Assembly (NCBI GenBank): GCA_964571845.1
Contig: CAZNDM010000140.1
Location: 1-31,859 of the forward strand
DNA length: 31,859 nt
Source: WFZT01 sp964571845
Lineage (GTDB): Bacteria; Hydrothermota; Hydrothermia; B15-G9; WFZT01
Direction: 5' to 3'
The notes beneath the pieces are model-generated. The model saw only the letters and a program-made list of their open reading frames with translations. It did not search any database and was not told the origin of the DNA. A program made the position numbers and the translations under genes. Position 1 is the first letter of the stretch. The number at the start of each line of letters is the position of its first letter. Below are positions 23,639-31,687 of the stretch, piece after piece.

Positions 23639-24817
23639 TTAATCGCATCTGAATGCCTCAATTCCAGTAATATCTCTTCCCACTATCAGGGTTTGCATTT
23701 CATGTGTTCCCTCGTAAGTATAGACTGCTTCAAGATTTGCAGCATGACGCATACAGTTGAATTCTATACTTATACCATTTGCCCCCAGTACGCTTCTCGC
23801 TCGACGACATATATCCAATGCCATTCTAACATTGTTCATCTTGGCAAGTGAAACCTGTGGATATCTCATCTTGCCCGAGTCCTTTAACTGAGCAAGGCGG
23901 TAAACAAGCAGCTGTGCCTTTGTTATCTCGTTAAGCATTTCAACGAGATACATCTGAATAAGCTGATAACGGGCAATGGGTTTACCAAACTGAATCCTCT
24001 CCTTTGCGTACTGGAGCGCCTCTTCGTAACAAGCCATTGCAGCGCCCACAGCGCCCCAGGCAATTCCGTAACGCGCCTGAGTCAGACACATGAGTGGATG
24101 TCTGAGACTATCAACTCCAGGAAGCCTGTTGGATTCAGGAACTCTGACATCATCGAGCACAATCTCGCCGGTCGCTGATGCACGGAGACTCAGTTTACCG
24201 GTTATCTCAGGAAAACTCACTCCCTTCATATCTCTTTCCACAATAAATCCGAGGATTTTTCCACTGTCAATATCACGGGCATAAACAACTGCAAAGTCAG
24301 CTATATTGGCGTTGGTTATCCACATCTTTGCGCCGTTGAGTACCCACTCATTTCCGTCCTTTTTCGCGTATGTCCTCATGGACCCTGGGTCAGATCCAGC
24401 ATCTGGTTCAGTCAAACCGTAGCACCCTATCAGCTCGCCTGAGGTCAGTTTGGGAAGGTATTTCTTCCTCTGCTCCTCAGATCCGAATGTGTAAATCGGA
24501 TAAGCCACGAGACCAGATGTTACGGAAACAAAGCTCCTCATAGCCGAATCGCCACGCTCAAGTTCCATGTTGATCAATCCGTAGGCAATGGAATCTATGC
24601 CAGAGCCACCGTATTCAGGTGGAAGCCAGGGAGCAAGAAGTCCAAGCTCAGCCATCATCGGCACGAGATGCTTTGGAAACTCCCCCTTCATGTAATACTC
24701 ACCGATGATAGGGATAACTTCCCTATCAACGAAATCTCTCACAGTATCCCTTATGAGCCTCTGCTCTTCAGTCAGAAGCTCATCCAGAAGATAATAATCC
24801 GTCCCTTTATAAGCCAT
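23639..24817 (-). CDS. gcdH: Glutaryl-CoA dehydrogenase
   Basis: This FAD acyl-CoA dehydrogenase oxidises and decarboxylates glutaryl-CoA to crotonyl-CoA. The 392-residue sequence has the FAD and substrate motifs GCYGLTEPDAGSDP and MWITNA. Arg94 in AMRSFVSVTSG aligns with the Arg that binds the distal carboxylate of glutaryl-CoA. The catalytic Glu is at 369 in TYEGTHE, followed by GRDITGIEAF. These features favour glutaryl-CoA over simple acyl-CoA substrates. The ATG has AGGAGGC upstream. It comes 19 nt after a family III CoA-transferase, the enzyme that would make its substrate. Electrons would pass to an electron transfer flavoprotein, not present in the window. Confidence 0.92.
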   Translation of the reverse strand: MAYKGTDYYLLDELLTEEQRLIRDTVRDFVDREVIPIIGEYYMKGEFPKHLVPMMAELGLLAPWLPPEYGGSGIDSIAYGLINMELERGDSAMRSFVSVTSGLVAYPIYTFGSEEQRKKYLPKLTSGELIGCYGLTEPDAGSDPGSMRTYAKKDGNEWVLNGAKMWITNANIADFAVVYARDIDSGKILGFIVERDMKGVSFPEITGKLSLRASATGEIVLDDVRVPESNRLPGVDSLRHPLMCLTQARYGIAWGAVGAAMACYEEALQYAKERIQFGKPIARYQLIQMYLVEMLNEITKAQLLVYRLAQLKDSGKMRYPQVSLAKMNNVRMALDICRRARSVLGANGISIEFNCMRHAANLEAVYTYEGTHEMQTLIVGRDITGIEAFRCD

Positions 24818-24836
24818 TTTCGCCTCCTCTCGTGGG

Positions 24837-26033
24837 CTAAATTATTCCTTTCTCGTGGTAAACTTTCAAGGTTTTTTCGTTAAAACCCAGAAGGTTTTTC
24901 AAAACTTCGTCAGTGTGCTCTCCAAGAAGGGGAGGGTGATGACGGAATTCCACCTTTGTGCGGGAAAATTTAAAGGGTGTGCCAACAAGTGGAATCTCAC
25001 CAGCTGTTGGATGCTTGACCCTCACCACCATATCCCGTGAGAGCACATGTGGATCGTTGAACACTTCTTTCATATCGTAGATCGGACCGCAGGGAACCTT
25101 GGCTTCAACGAGATCCCTGCACCACTCTGCCGTTGTCCTCTGCAACATTATATCCTTGATGATCGGAATGAGTTTCTCCCTGTTTTCAACCCTTCTGGGA
25201 TTAGTGGCAAACTCCGGATTTTCAGCGAGGTCGGGTCTCCCGGCTATTTCACAGAATTTCTTAAACTGACTGTCATTTCCGACAGCGAGAATCATGTAAG
25301 AATCCCTGGTCTTAAATGCCTGATACGGCACAATGTTCGGATGGGCATTTCCGTACCTTTTCGGTGGCACACCGGAGATAAGGTAATTTGAAGCTTGATT
25401 TACCATTGCAGCGATAGCAGAATCGAGCAAAGAAATATCTATGTACTGACCGAGACCACTCTTTTCCCTCTCAATGAGAGCCGCAAGAATGGCATTTGCG
25501 GCAAACAGTCCAGTAATGACATCTGTCCAGGCTACCCCCACCTTCATGGGCTCCCCATCAGGTTCCCCTGTAACAGACATAACGCCACACATGCCCTGAA
25601 TTATGAAATCATACCCGGGTCTCTCCCTGTACGGACCCGTCTGACCGAATCCTGTTATTGAAACATAAATGATTCGGGGATTTTCCTGATGGATGATATC
25701 GTATCCAAGACCGAGTTTCTGGAGTCCTCCTACTTTGAAATTTTCAATAAAAACATCACTGATCTTTGCAAGTCTTTTAACGATGTCAACGCCTTCCGGG
25801 GTTTTTAAATTGACTGTGATACTCTTTTTATTCCGGTTGACAGAGAGGTAGTAAGCGGCTTCCCCGTCGGCAAAAGGTGGTCCCCAGGAGCGGGTCTCGT
25901 CGCCTCTCCCGGGCGCTTCGACCTTGATGATCTCGGCTCCAAGGTCTCCGAGTAACTGGGTGGCAAATGGGCCAGCCAGCACCCGGGAGAGGTCGAGAAC
26001 CCTTATTCCTTCAAGTGGCTGTCTTACTTCCAC
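24837..26033 (-). CDS. Family III CoA-transferase, probably glutarate-activating
   Basis: CaiB/BaiF family transferases move CoA between acids through an aspartyl-CoA thioester. This 398-residue protein starts GIRVLDLSRVLAGPFATQLLGDLGAEIIKVE, includes SITGFGQTGPY, and has the likely catalytic Asp at 171 in GVAWTDVITG. Family tails PCGPIYDMKEVFNDPHV and GEHTDEVL are present. Paired with glutaryl-CoA dehydrogenase it is probably a succinyl-CoA:glutarate CoA-transferase (SUGCT/GcdG-like); that substrate is inferred from context. The start is GTG at 26033, overlapping the livK end by 10 nt and lacking a Shine-Dalgarno, so coupling to livK is likely. Confidence 0.88.
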   Translation of the reverse strand: MEVRQPLEGIRVLDLSRVLAGPFATQLLGDLGAEIIKVEAPGRGDETRSWGPPFADGEAAYYLSVNRNKKSITVNLKTPEGVDIVKRLAKISDVFIENFKVGGLQKLGLGYDIIHQENPRIIYVSITGFGQTGPYRERPGYDFIIQGMCGVMSVTGEPDGEPMKVGVAWTDVITGLFAANAILAALIEREKSGLGQYIDISLLDSAIAAMVNQASNYLISGVPPKRYGNAHPNIVPYQAFKTRDSYMILAVGNDSQFKKFCEIAGRPDLAENPEFATNPRRVENREKLIPIIKDIMLQRTTAEWCRDLVEAKVPCGPIYDMKEVFNDPHVLSRDMVVRVKHPTAGEIPLVGTPFKFSRTKVEFRHHPPLLGEHTDEVLKNLLGFNEKTLKVYHEKGII

Positions 26034-27226
26034 GCAGGCTTTGGATAAATTGGTTTCGCCTGTGCAACCTTCTCCGGCCAGACGACAACCTGTTTTCCAT
26101 TCTGAACCTGTACAACGACCATTCCCTTCTTTGCTGGCCTTCCGAGCTCGTCAAATGCAATAGGTCCGTAGAATGACTCGAAGTCGAGGGAAGCGATAGC
26201 ATCTCTCACCTTCTTGGGATCGAGGCTCTGTGCCTTCTCAATCGCCCTCTGATAAACCTCAACCGCAGCAGCAGACTCTGCTACGTGATAATCGGGCTCG
26301 TATCCATATTTCTCTTTGAAAAGTTTGACAAAATTGGCTGTATTGCCAATGTAAGGATCTGAGAACTTGAGTGTGGGTGCCCACTGTGCAGCTCCAAAGA
26401 CTCCCTCAGCATCCTTTCCAAGGTTCTTGACAAAATCAACGAGTGTCGGCGCCACTGTCTCACCAATAGCCTTCACATTGATTCTGAGCTCTTTCATCTG
26501 TCTGACAAGCAGAACGCCGTCCTGATAGTGACCAGAGCCGAGGACCACATCGGGTTTCTTGGCTTTAACCTTGAGGAGGAGTGAAGAAATGTCGCTCGTA
26601 CCTGCGGGATATCCGGCAAATGTAACGACCTTCCATCCCTTTGCCTCTGCATGTTTCTTTGCACCAAGGGCAACTGACTTGGCAAAGAGTTTATCCTCGT
26701 AAACGATTGCAACCTTCTTGATTCCGGGATCGAGGTGAGCGAGCATGTCAATCGTACCCTGAAGATACTGGCTTGCGACATTCAGGACTGCAAAGAGGTT
26801 TTTGAATCCTCTTGTGAAAATCTTGTCGCTCGCACCGTTTGCTTCAACCATGATGGCGCCATACTTCTCCGTGATGGCACTCGTGGCAAATGTGGCACTT
26901 GAGCCGTAAGGACCGAGAATAAATTTAATTCCGTGCTCTGTAATGAGCTTTTCCACAAGCTTGGCTGCTGTGTTTGCATTGGATTCGTCATCGTAGAACA
27001 CGAGCTGGAGCTTATAGGTCTTTCCTCCGACCTTGATACCACCAAGCTTTTCATTGACATACCAGGTCCAGAACTCGTAGCCGTCCTTCACATACTTACC
27101 CTCTCTCGCAAGTTTACCGGTGAGGGATATGGCGGCTCCGAGCTTTATGACATTGTCTTTGGCAACACCTTCGCCCACAATACCGAGGGCGAGGAGTGCA
27201 GCCAGCAGTATCTTTGTTCCCTTCAT
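26024..27226 (-). CDS. livK: ABC transporter substrate-binding protein, Liv type
   Basis: This periplasmic binding protein feeds the LivHMGF importer. It has a signal peptide (about 1-22, ending GVA) and the family I receptor fold. Visible family stretches are IKLGAAISLTGKLAREG near the N-terminus, the hinge region with LGPYGSSATF, and FVKLFKEKYGYEPDYHVAESAAAVE. It is 400 residues long, normal for the family. The substrate is not fixed by sequence. A branched-chain amino acid is the default, but genes for glutarate activation and oxidation follow without a gap, so a dicarboxylate or related acid is plausible. The ATG has a perfect AGGAGGT, and it lies 24 nt after livF. Confidence 0.9.
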   Translation of the reverse strand: MKGTKILLAALLALGIVGEGVAKDNVIKLGAAISLTGKLAREGKYVKDGYEFWTWYVNEKLGGIKVGGKTYKLQLVFYDDESNANTAAKLVEKLITEHGIKFILGPYGSSATFATSAITEKYGAIMVEANGASDKIFTRGFKNLFAVLNVASQYLQGTIDMLAHLDPGIKKVAIVYEDKLFAKSVALGAKKHAEAKGWKVVTFAGYPAGTSDISSLLLKVKAKKPDVVLGSGHYQDGVLLVRQMKELRINVKAIGETVAPTLVDFVKNLGKDAEGVFGAAQWAPTLKFSDPYIGNTANFVKLFKEKYGYEPDYHVAESAAAVEVYQRAIEKAQSLDPKKVRDAIASLDFESFYGPIAFDELGRPAKKGMVVVQVQNGKQVVVWPEKVAQAKPIYPKPAWK

Positions 27227-27250
27227 AGTTTACCTCCTTTTTATAAAGAC

Positions 27251-27964
27251 TTAAATACCGAGATAAGCCTGTTTGATTTCGTCCATCTCGAGAAGTTTCT
27301 TAGCCTCCCCATGGTAGGTAATACGCCCCGTCTCTATGACATAACCCCTGTCTGCTATTTCAAGAGCCACCTGCACATCCTGTTCAACGATCAAAACCGT
27401 TTTTCCCATGTCTCTTATATCCTTTACCACATTGATCAAAACATCAACAATCACGGGTGCAAGACCGAGAGATAGCTCGTCTATCAAAAGAAGTTTGGGA
27501 TTCGCCATAAGTGCTCTTCCAATCGCACACATCTGCTGCTCTCCACCTGACATGTCTCCTGCAAGCTGTTTTTTCCTCTCTTTTAAAACAGGGAAAATTT
27601 TGTAAACCCATTCAAGATCCTTTTTTACCTGTTCCCTGTCCTTTCTGTGAAATGCACCCATCAGCAGATTCTCTTCAACAGTCATTCCAGCGAAAAGATG
27701 TCTCCCCTCAGGCGCCATGGCTATGCCCAGAGAAACTGTTTTCTCAGCAGGAGTTCCTGTGATATCCTTTCCCTGATAGATAACCTTTCCTGAATAGGGC
27801 TTAATCAATCCAGTGATTGCGCGGAAAAATGTCGTCTTTCCAGCTCCGTTTGATCCCACAAGTGCAACAATCTCACCTTCTTTCACCTCAAGGGAAACAT
27901 CCCACAGAACCTGCATGTCACCGTATCCGGCGTTTAGATTTTCGACTCTGAGCAGTTCTTTCAT
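27251..27964 (-). CDS. livF: Branched-chain-type ABC transporter ATP-binding protein LivF
   Basis: This 237-residue ATPase powers the importer. Walker A is GSNGAGKT (37-44), the Q-loop lies near GIAMAPEGRHLF, the ABC signature is MSGGE (138-142) and Walker B is LLLIDE (158-163), followed by LSLGLAP. All key residues are present. Its start overlaps the livG end by 4 nt (ATGA). The motif MAPEGRHLF is typical of LivF and separates it from LivG. Confidence 0.95.
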   Translation of the reverse strand: MKELLRVENLNAGYGDMQVLWDVSLEVKEGEIVALVGSNGAGKTTFFRAITGLIKPYSGKVIYQGKDITGTPAEKTVSLGIAMAPEGRHLFAGMTVEENLLMGAFHRKDREQVKKDLEWVYKIFPVLKERKKQLAGDMSGGEQQMCAIGRALMANPKLLLIDELSLGLAPVIVDVLINVVKDIRDMGKTVLIVEQDVQVALEIADRGYVIETGRITYHGEAKKLLEMDEIKQAYLGI

Positions 27965-28713
27965 GCTGATTTCCTCCTCTTTCCATATCTTTCACCGAGA
28001 TACGCCTTGATAACCTCTTCGTTCTGTGAGATCTCCTCCGGTGTTCCCTCTGCGATCTTCGTGCCGAAATGGAGCACCATCATCCTGTTGGACAGTCCCA
28101 TGACAGCCTTCATTATGTGCTCGATCATTATCACTGTAACTCCCTTTTTGTTGATGTCTCTGACGAGATTCATTATTTTTTCCATCTCAGCCGGGTTCAA
28201 GCCTGCCATTACCTCATCGAGCAGAAGGACCTCCGGCTCGAGAGCAAGAGCTCTTGCAAGCTCTATTCTCTTCAACTGCGCAAGGTTGAGATGGTCCACA
28301 AGTTCATCCCTCTTTTCGTAAAGTCCTACGAGCTCAGCGATCTCCTCGGCTCTCTCCTTTGCCTCTTTATAACTCGTGTAGTTTCCATGTCCAAAAAAGG
28401 CGCCAACCATGATATTTTCTATCACGGTCATTCCCTTAAAGGGTTTAACAATCTGGAATGTGCGCGCAATACCAAGCCTTGCAATGTAGTAGGGCTTCTT
28501 TCCCGAGATTTTCACATTTCTGAAATAAATTTCACCATCTGTTAGAGGCAGAAGACCGACGATCAAATTCATCAGGGTCGTTTTACCAGCACCATTGGGT
28601 CCGATTATTCCGAAAATCTCACCTTCATAAACATCAAAATCAACGGAATTGACGGCTACCAGTCCGCCAAACTTTTTCGTAACTCCTCTACCTTTTAATA
28701 TTACATTGCTCAT
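27961..28713 (-). CDS. livG: Branched-chain-type ABC transporter ATP-binding protein LivG
   Basis: This 250-residue partner ATPase has Walker A GPNGAGKT (38-45), the LivG-type FGGLVAVNSVDFDV opening, Walker B LLLDE (163-167) followed by VMAGLNP, and the D-loop after it. The ABC signature is unusual: LNLAQ (142-146), where most ABC proteins carry LSGGQ and LivG proteins carry a form such as LPYGQ. The signature glycine is thus Ala. Similar variants exist in some LivG subgroups, so it may still be active, with LivF supplying the canonical signature. It overlaps both livM and livF by 4 nt. Confidence 0.94.
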   Translation of the reverse strand: MSNVILKGRGVTKKFGGLVAVNSVDFDVYEGEIFGIIGPNGAGKTTLMNLIVGLLPLTDGEIYFRNVKISGKKPYYIARLGIARTFQIVKPFKGMTVIENIMVGAFFGHGNYTSYKEAKERAEEIAELVGLYEKRDELVDHLNLAQLKRIELARALALEPEVLLLDEVMAGLNPAEMEKIMNLVRDINKKGVTVIMIEHIMKAVMGLSNRMMVLHFGTKIAEGTPEEISQNEEVIKAYLGERYGKRRKSA

Positions 28714-29660
28714 ATCATGTTCTCCTTGATGTTTTGAACGAGTCTTTTCCAGGAAAATCCACCGGTAAAGAGATCGAGGAAACCTCTTGGGATCAGAATT
28801 ACCGTTAGAATGATTATTGCGCCAAGCACTATTCCATGGATACTCACAAACTTGCTCCAGACGAGCTCGGTAATAAGCTCAAGGAGAACGGCACCGATGA
28901 GGGGTCCGTAAACTGTGCTCGCACCACCAAGAAGCATCATAACGAACATTTTTACGGATATAATTGGCTCAAAAACCGTCTCAGGATCAATGTAGCTGAT
29001 CCAGTACGCATAAATGCTCCCGACGACAGCTGTAAACATGGCTGAATATGCCCATGCCAGGGTCTTGTAAAGAGGGGTATTTATCCCCATAGCAAGGGCA
29101 CCGTCTTCATCCACCCTGATGGCTCTCAAACCAAAGCCAAACCTGTTTTTCTCAAGCCAGATGGTGAAAATAACAGAAAGGACAAGCACAACGAGGAAGA
29201 GGTAGTAGAAGTACGAATAAACAGCATGTGGGCTGGCTCCCTTCTTCAGTGGCAGGGTCAACCCCTCAGCAGCACCTGCAATCTTTAGATTATTTACTAT
29301 TTCCATAACAGCCACATTCACTCCAAGTGATGCAATAGCAAAGTAATGCCCTCTCAACCTCAAAACAGGGAGGCCGATGATAACAGAAAAGACAACTGCT
29401 GTGAGAATCGAGGGAATCAGTGTCAGGAAGAAACCAAATCCATGGTTCATCAGCACAGCTGTAACATAGGCTCCCATTCCAAAGAATACCACATTACCGA
29501 AGGCTGGATAACCGGCATAACCAGCAATAATGTTGATCGCTTCAGTCAGGGTGGCAAACATAATAACGCCCGTTAAAATTCTGAGCCAGTACCCTGACAA
29601 AAATGGGGGCAAAATCACGAGTAAAACAAGAAAACCGAGTGGAATCAAATGTTTTTTCAT
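28710..29660 (-). CDS. livM: Branched-chain-type ABC transporter permease LivM
   Basis: This 316-residue inner-membrane permease has many hydrophobic helices. It carries LivM hallmarks: GYPAFGNVVFFGMGAY, LRLRGHYFAIASLGV, the cytoplasmic loop AIRVDEDGALAMGIN that contacts the ATPases, and the end region MLLGGASTVYGPLIGA then VILIPRGF. The ATG follows TAGGAGG, which includes the livH stop, and lies 11 nt after that gene. It overlaps livG by 4 nt. It is complete. Confidence 0.94.
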   Translation of the reverse strand: MKKHLIPLGFLVLLVILPPFLSGYWLRILTGVIMFATLTEAINIIAGYAGYPAFGNVVFFGMGAYVTAVLMNHGFGFFLTLIPSILTAVVFSVIIGLPVLRLRGHYFAIASLGVNVAVMEIVNNLKIAGAAEGLTLPLKKGASPHAVYSYFYYLFLVVLVLSVIFTIWLEKNRFGFGLRAIRVDEDGALAMGINTPLYKTLAWAYSAMFTAVVGSIYAYWISYIDPETVFEPIISVKMFVMMLLGGASTVYGPLIGAVLLELITELVWSKFVSIHGIVLGAIIILTVILIPRGFLDLFTGGFSWKRLVQNIKENMI

Positions 29661-29671
29661 TGTCAGACCTC

Positions 29672-30535
29672 CTATCCGTAGTATTTTTTACCCAGTAATC
29701 CTCTTGGCCTTGTCACCAGGATGATCACGAAGAGGGTAAATGTAACCACATTTTTGAAGCTCTCTCCAAGGTAGAACGCTGAAAAGGTCTCTATTATCCC
29801 GAGAATTATACCACCAACAAACGCACCCTCGACACTTCCGAGTCCGCCAAGAATCGCCACCACAAATGCCCGCAATGTAATTCCACCACCAACAGCAGGA
29901 TTGAACGACTGAATCACCGAGATAAGAGATCCAGCTGCACCGGCAAGTGCTGTCCCGATACCAAATGTTATTGCGTAAGTCTTACCAGGATTGACACCCA
30001 TAAGCCTCGCTGCCATCATGTCCAGTGCCACTGCTCTGATGGATTGACCTGTCTTCGTGCGATTCAAGAACAGTGCTGTCAGTATCGTCAGTATCGTTGC
30101 TGCTACGAATCCAAGAATTCGAGAGTATGGAAACAGATATTCACCAACGATAAATGACTTACCCTGATAGGAGGTCGCAATTGAACGCCAGTCAGCAGAC
30201 CACATCACTATCATCAACTGGGCAAGAAGAACATCCATTCCAAATGTCATGATCAGAGTAAGGAACACATCAGCCTTAATTGCAAGGTTGAAAATGTAAC
30301 GCTGCATGAGATAGCCAATGATGAAGAGACCTACCATCACGATGGGGATTGACAGGAAGGGATCTATGTGGAAGTACTGGAAGATCCAGAATGTGGAATA
30401 AGCACCGAGGATCACCAGGGATCCATGGGCAAGGTTTATTAGATTCGTAACACCCCAGACAAGAGAGAAACCCAATCCAATGAGACCATATACCCCGCCC
30501 AATAGCACTCCGTTTATCAGGATTTGTATAATCAT
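29672..30535 (-). CDS. livH: Branched-chain-type ABC transporter permease LivH
   Basis: This 287-residue inner-membrane permease heads the importer operon. It shows the LivH pattern GLIGLGFSLVWGVTNLINLAHGSLVILGAY, the coupling loop RAVALDMMAARLMGVN, and FVVAILGGLGSVEGAFVGGIILGIIE near the end. The ATG at 30535 follows GGAGG by 7 nt. The 137-nt gap before it is the only break between hslV and the importer and holds a possible promoter. Length and motifs are normal. Confidence 0.94.
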   Translation of the reverse strand: MIIQILINGVLLGGVYGLIGLGFSLVWGVTNLINLAHGSLVILGAYSTFWIFQYFHIDPFLSIPIVMVGLFIIGYLMQRYIFNLAIKADVFLTLIMTFGMDVLLAQLMIVMWSADWRSIATSYQGKSFIVGEYLFPYSRILGFVAATILTILTALFLNRTKTGQSIRAVALDMMAARLMGVNPGKTYAITFGIGTALAGAAGSLISVIQSFNPAVGGGITLRAFVVAILGGLGSVEGAFVGGIILGIIETFSAFYLGESFKNVVTFTLFVIILVTRPRGLLGKKYYG

Positions 30536-30595
30536 ACAATGTCCTCCGACTGAATTACATTTTTAAAAATAGCACATTCCTATTCTGCCTGGTCT

Positions 30596-30625
30596 ATTTT
30601 TTAGGTCCGCCCTGATACCTGTCAA
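30596..30625 (-). promoter_or_regulatory. Possible promoter of the liv-glutarate operon
   Basis: On the minus strand a perfect TTGACA (30625-30620) is followed after 18 nt by AAAAAT (30601-30596), a weak -10. It lies in the hslV-livH gap, about 60 nt upstream of livH. The first bases after the -35 resemble those after the hup -35 (TTGACAGG). The start point is uncertain. Confidence 0.4.
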
Positions 30626-30672
30626 GAATTTGAGCTTCAGAAATTATTGAATTTATTACATTGTTTAAATTG

Positions 30673-31206
30673 TCAGATCTCCAGTACAGTTACATTGTTA
30701 TTTGTATAAATGCATATTTCAGAAGCGATCCTGATAGCCTCCTCCGCAATCTCCCTCGCCGATAATTCCGTATGCTTCACGAGCGCCTTTGCCACTGCCT
30801 GCGCATACGGAGCCCCTGAGCCAATGGCTATTATCCTGTCGTCGGGCTCTATTATCTCACCCGAACCTGAAACGAGAAACGCGTGATCCTTATCGAGCAC
30901 TATCAGCAGAGCCTCAAGTCTCCTCAAAACCCTGTCCTGCCTCCAATCCCTTGCAAGTTCAACTACCGCACGGGGTAGATTGCCATTAAATTCCTCAAGC
31001 TTCTCCTCCATCCTCTCAAACAGAGTAAGAGCATCTGCCACAGCACCTGCAAATCCAGCGAGAACGCGCCCTTTGTAAATCTTCCTGACCTTCTTCGCCG
31101 TGTGCTTCACCACCGTATCCTCGAGAGTTACCTGACCGTCCCCTGCTATAACTGCATGCCCCTTGTGTATCAACCCTATTACCGTCGTCCCCCTGAATTC
31201 CCTCAC
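30673..31206 (-). CDS. hslV: ATP-dependent protease proteolytic subunit HslV
   Basis: HslV is the threonine peptidase that, with the HslU ATPase, degrades proteins in the cytoplasm. The GTG at 31206 overlaps the Usp stop as GTGA and gives a 177-residue protein whose start MREFRG is a short, removable propeptide. The mature enzyme begins at Thr7 (TTVIGLI). Mature-number catalytic residues match: Thr1, Asp17 in AGDGQVTL, and Lys33 in TAKKVRKI. A longer start at 31239 lacks this support. Alignment continues through LAGFAGAVADALTLFERMEEKLE to the end. No hslU lies beside it, although the two are often paired. Confidence 0.95.
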   Translation of the reverse strand: MREFRGTTVIGLIHKGHAVIAGDGQVTLEDTVVKHTAKKVRKIYKGRVLAGFAGAVADALTLFERMEEKLEEFNGNLPRAVVELARDWRQDRVLRRLEALLIVLDKDHAFLVSGSGEIIEPDDRIIAIGSGAPYAQAVAKALVKHTELSAREIAEEAIRIASEICIYTNNNVTVLEI

Positions 31207-31634
31207 TTCTCCTCTCCTCTCACTATCAATACCGGACATGGCGCATGCGTTACCACCCTCTGTGAAACACTCCCAAGCAGCACTCCAGCAAGAGCTGAAA
31301 CTCCCCGCGATCCCATTATGATGAGATCCACTTTCCTGACCTCCGCAACATTCAGGATTGCTTTGTGGGCAGGTCCCTCAAGTATCTCTATTTCGTAAGG
31401 AATGCCCTCATCCTCAAGCACCTTCGCCGCTTCCTGAGTTATTCGCTCTGATTCAAGCGTGCTCTGTGCCACTATCTTCTGCCTGTATTCCGATCCAATG
31501 TACTCAGGAATAAACGGAAATGCATGCAGAACATAAACCTTTGAATTAAACTTCTTGGCAATCTCTACAACATGTTTCAGTGCCCTCTTTGAGCACTCTG
31601 ATCCATCTGTGGGATAAAGTATTTTCTCGTACAT
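31203..31634 (-). CDS. Single-domain universal stress protein (UspA family)
   Basis: This 143-residue protein is a complete UspA domain. It starts YEKILYPTDGSECSKRALKH and has the ATP-binding motif G-2x-G-9x-GS in GSRGVSALAGVLLGS, intact in every position, so nucleotide binding is likely. The end APCPVLIVRGE is typical. The ATG has AGGAGGT 6 nt upstream. It leads hslV by a 4-nt overlap, so the two form an operon. With the two-domain Usp at 22.7-23.6 kb, the importer operon is flanked by stress proteins on both sides. The precise role is unknown. Confidence 0.94.
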   Translation of the reverse strand: MYEKILYPTDGSECSKRALKHVVEIAKKFNSKVYVLHAFPFIPEYIGSEYRQKIVAQSTLESERITQEAAKVLEDEGIPYEIEILEGPAHKAILNVAEVRKVDLIIMGSRGVSALAGVLLGSVSQRVVTHAPCPVLIVRGEEK

Positions 31635-31658
31635 GTCTCTACCTCCTTTTTCGACTAA

Positions 31659-31687
31659 ATTTTAAATGCATATCACCCAACGAACAA
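31659..31687 (-). promoter_or_regulatory. Possible promoter of the usp-hslV operon
   Basis: On the minus strand TTGTTC (31687-31682) is followed by 17 nt and TAAAAT (31664-31659). The leader would be about 20-25 nt and end in the usp Shine-Dalgarno. The -35 match is weak. Confidence 0.4.
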
